A program made the position numbers and the translations under genes. Source: Pseudofrankia saprophytica (GTDB lineage: Bacteria; Actinomycetota; Actinomycetes; Frankiales; Frankiaceae). From it: a stretch of DNA of 64,000 bases. This document shows positions 62,552-64,000 of the stretch, piece by piece. The stretch is taken from the NCBI RefSeq assembly GCF_000235425.2, contig NZ_KI912266.1:5329217-5393216 (forward strand), read 5' to 3'. Within the stretch, counting starts at the first letter, position 1, and each line of letters starts with the position of its first letter. The notes beneath the pieces are model-generated. The model saw nothing but the letters and a program-made list of their open reading frames with translations. It was not told the origin of the DNA and ran no database searches.

Positions 62552-63597
62552 GTGGGCCCGGCAGGGCCGCCGGTGGGGCGCGGTTCGCCCTGGGGGCGGT
62601 GGCGACGGCGCGGGCGGTGCTGCGCACCCGGTCCGGGCGGCTGGGTGCCGCCCTGTCCAGCCTGATCGTGATCGCGGCGGTGGTGTCACTGCTGTGGACC
62701 CCGTACGACCCGACCCAGGTCAAACCGGCCGACTCGTGGGCGCCTATGTCCGGCCGTCACTGGCTGGGCGCGGACCGGCTCGGCCGCGACCTGTTCAGCC
62801 AGCTGCTCGTCGGCTCCCAGATCACGCTGGTCGTCGCCGTAGGAGCCACCGCGCTGGCGGCGATCGTCGGCCTCACGCTGGCGCTGCTCGCGACCGTGAC
62901 CCCACGGGTCGTCGGCGAGGGGTTCGTGTACCTCATCGACATCCTGCTTGCCTTCCCGATGCTGCTGCTCGCGCTGGTCCTGGCGGCCGTCTTCCCGGGC
63001 CACGCCTGGACGACGGTGGTCGCGCTCGGCATCGGGATCGGCATCCAGGTCGGCCGGGTCACCCGCGGCGAGATCAACCGGGTGCTGGCCACCGACTTCG
63101 TGCTGGCCGCCCGGGCCGCCGGCGCCGGGACCTGGCGGATCATTTCCCGCCACCTGCTGCCGAACGCCATGCCGACGCTCTACGTCCAGCTCTCCCTGTC
63201 GGCGGGGATCGCGGTGCTCGCCGAGGCCGCGCTGTCCTACCTCGGCCTGGGCACCCCGCCGCCGACGCCGTCCTGGGGCCGCAGCCTGCACGAGCTGCAG
63301 GCCTACCTGACGTTGCGTCCGCTGGTGCTGCTCTGGCCCGGTCTCGCCGTCGTGCTGACCGTCCTCGGCTTCAACCTGCTCGGCGACGGCCTGCGTGAGG
63401 CCGCCGACCCGCGCCTGCGGTTCCCGACCCGCGCCGTGCCTGACGCGGCCGTGCCTGACCTGGCCTCGTCCGCCGCGCCGCCCAGTCCTGCCGCGCCCGG
63501 TTCCACCACGCCCAGTTCCGCCGCAGCCGGTCTTGCCGCGCCCGGTCCTGCCGCGCTTGGGTCGCGAGCGCTCGGTCCGCTGGACGGTGCGCGGTGA
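62548..63597 (+). CDS. ABC transporter permease (DppC-like) with low-complexity tail
   Basis: 349 residues. RSGRLGAALSSLIVIAAVVSLL first segment, HWLGADRLGRDLFSQLL, EAA loop DFVLAARAAGAGTWRIISRHLLPN. The last 55 or so residues are an Ala/Pro/Ser tail encoded by imperfect 15-bp repeats (63470-63560), unusual for this family and probably cytoplasmic. GTG 62548 overlaps the preceding stop (GTGA). Confidence 0.93.
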   Translation: MSGPGRAAGGARFALGAVATARAVLRTRSGRLGAALSSLIVIAAVVSLLWTPYDPTQVKPADSWAPMSGRHWLGADRLGRDLFSQLLVGSQITLVVAVGATALAAIVGLTLALLATVTPRVVGEGFVYLIDILLAFPMLLLALVLAAVFPGHAWTTVVALGIGIGIQVGRVTRGEINRVLATDFVLAARAAGAGTWRIISRHLLPNAMPTLYVQLSLSAGIAVLAEAALSYLGLGTPPPTPSWGRSLHELQAYLTLRPLVLLWPGLAVVLTVLGFNLLGDGLREAADPRLRFPTRAVPDAAVPDLASSAAPPSPAAPGSTTPSSAAAGLAAPGPAALGSRALGPLDGAR

Positions 63598-64000
63598 GCG
63601 CGCCGAACGAGCCGCTCTTGCGGGTCAGCGACCTGCGGGTTCGCATCGGCGGCGTGCCCGTCGTCGACGGAGTCGACTTCCAGGTGGACGCCGGCGAACG
63701 GGTCGGGCTGATCGGCGAGTCCGGATCAGGCAAGTCGCTGACGGCGCTCGCGGTCCTCGGCCTGCTGCCCGAGGCGGCGACGGTCAGCGGCAGCGTCCGC
63801 CTCGCCGGCGCGGAGCTGATCGGCCGCTCCGACCGGGAGCTGTCCCGAATCCGGGGCAACGAGATCGCGATGGTCTTCCAGGAGCCGCTGACCGCGCTCA
63901 ACCCGCTGATGCGGATCGGCCGGCAGATCGGCGAGCCGCTGCGCATCCACCGTGGGCTGTCCCGCCGCGCCGCCGACGCGGCGGCCGTGGAGCTCGCCGA
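63594..64000 (+). CDS. ABC transporter ATP-binding protein (DppD/DppF-like), cut by window end
   Basis: First 135 codons: Walker A GESGSGKS, Q-loop VFQEPLTALNP and the typical MRIGRQIGEPLRIH stretch. GTG 63594 overlaps the permease stop (GTGA). It powers the importer; the Walker B and signature motifs lie beyond base 64000. A second ATPase or a two-NBD fusion is likely to follow. Confidence 0.93.
   Translation, partial: MSAPNEPLLRVSDLRVRIGGVPVVDGVDFQVDAGERVGLIGESGSGKSLTALAVLGLLPEAATVSGSVRLAGAELIGRSDRELSRIRGNEIAMVFQEPLTALNPLMRIGRQIGEPLRIHRGLSRRAADAAAVELA

Overview
This is a window of very high GC actinobacterial chromosome. It has many GTG starts, operons joined by ATGA or GTGA overlaps, several apparently leaderless promoters, and HxlR, TetR, MarR and MerR regulators set divergently against redox enzymes. 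The large number of luciferase-like (LLM) flavin oxidoreductases, SsuD/DszA/DszC-type enzymes and a STAND/WD40 protein suggest a soil or plant-associated actinomycete of the Frankiaceae type. That placement is inference; there is no rRNA or tRNA gene in the window to confirm it.

Layout. 0-5.6 kb: the N-terminal end of a gene running off the left edge, a 34-codon small ORF, a histidine phosphatase, an aldo/keto reductase behind a MerR-type promoter, an orphan truncated polyketide-synthase acyltransferase domain, and an HxlR/quinone-reductase pair. 5.9-10.5 kb: a giant PAS-GAF-histidine kinase-receiver-PAS-PP2C-RsbW-like protein coupled to a STAS anti-anti-sigma factor. 10.6-13.3 kb: msrB-msrA, an ArsR/SRPBCC pair and a small protein whose C-terminal half resembles eukaryotic 14-3-3 proteins. 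13.3-18.3 kb: an osmC-metX-metY-CoA-binding operon (homoserine acetylation and sulfhydrylation) and a divergent flavin monooxygenase. 18.3-23.9 kb: an organosulfur-type cluster (SsuD-like, SfnG-like and two DszC-like proteins) and a frameshifted MOSC gene. 24-33.8 kb: an LLM/TetR pair, a 1307-residue NB-ARC/WD40 protein, MDR/TetR and SDR/MarR pairs and a cupin. 33.9-39.6 kb: LLM, SDRs, acetyltransferases and an old-yellow-enzyme homologue. 39.6-40.6 kb: a 1-kb gene-free stretch with degenerate repeats. 40.6-52.6 kb: more regulator/oxidoreductase modules, a hydrolase and a P-loop kinase. 52.6-64 kb: a large divergent island. Five LLM monooxygenases run leftward (SsuD-like, a KPN_01858-like luciferase family member, two NtaA/DszA-type and one more). 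A peptide/opine-type ABC transporter (lipoprotein, two permeases and an ATPase cut by the window end) runs rightward.

How it works together. Sulfur is the recurring theme. The two SsuD/DszA/DszC/SfnG-like clusters plus the ABC importer could take up organosulfur compounds and release sulfite. MetX/MetY can turn sulfide into homocysteine. MsrA/MsrB and OsmC deal with oxidised methionine and peroxides. Twelve LLM-class proteins occur in 64 kb, but no flavin reductase for the FMNH2-dependent ones is present. Three copies of a hairpin-forming intergenic repeat are scattered at 24.0, 31.7 and 39.9 kb.
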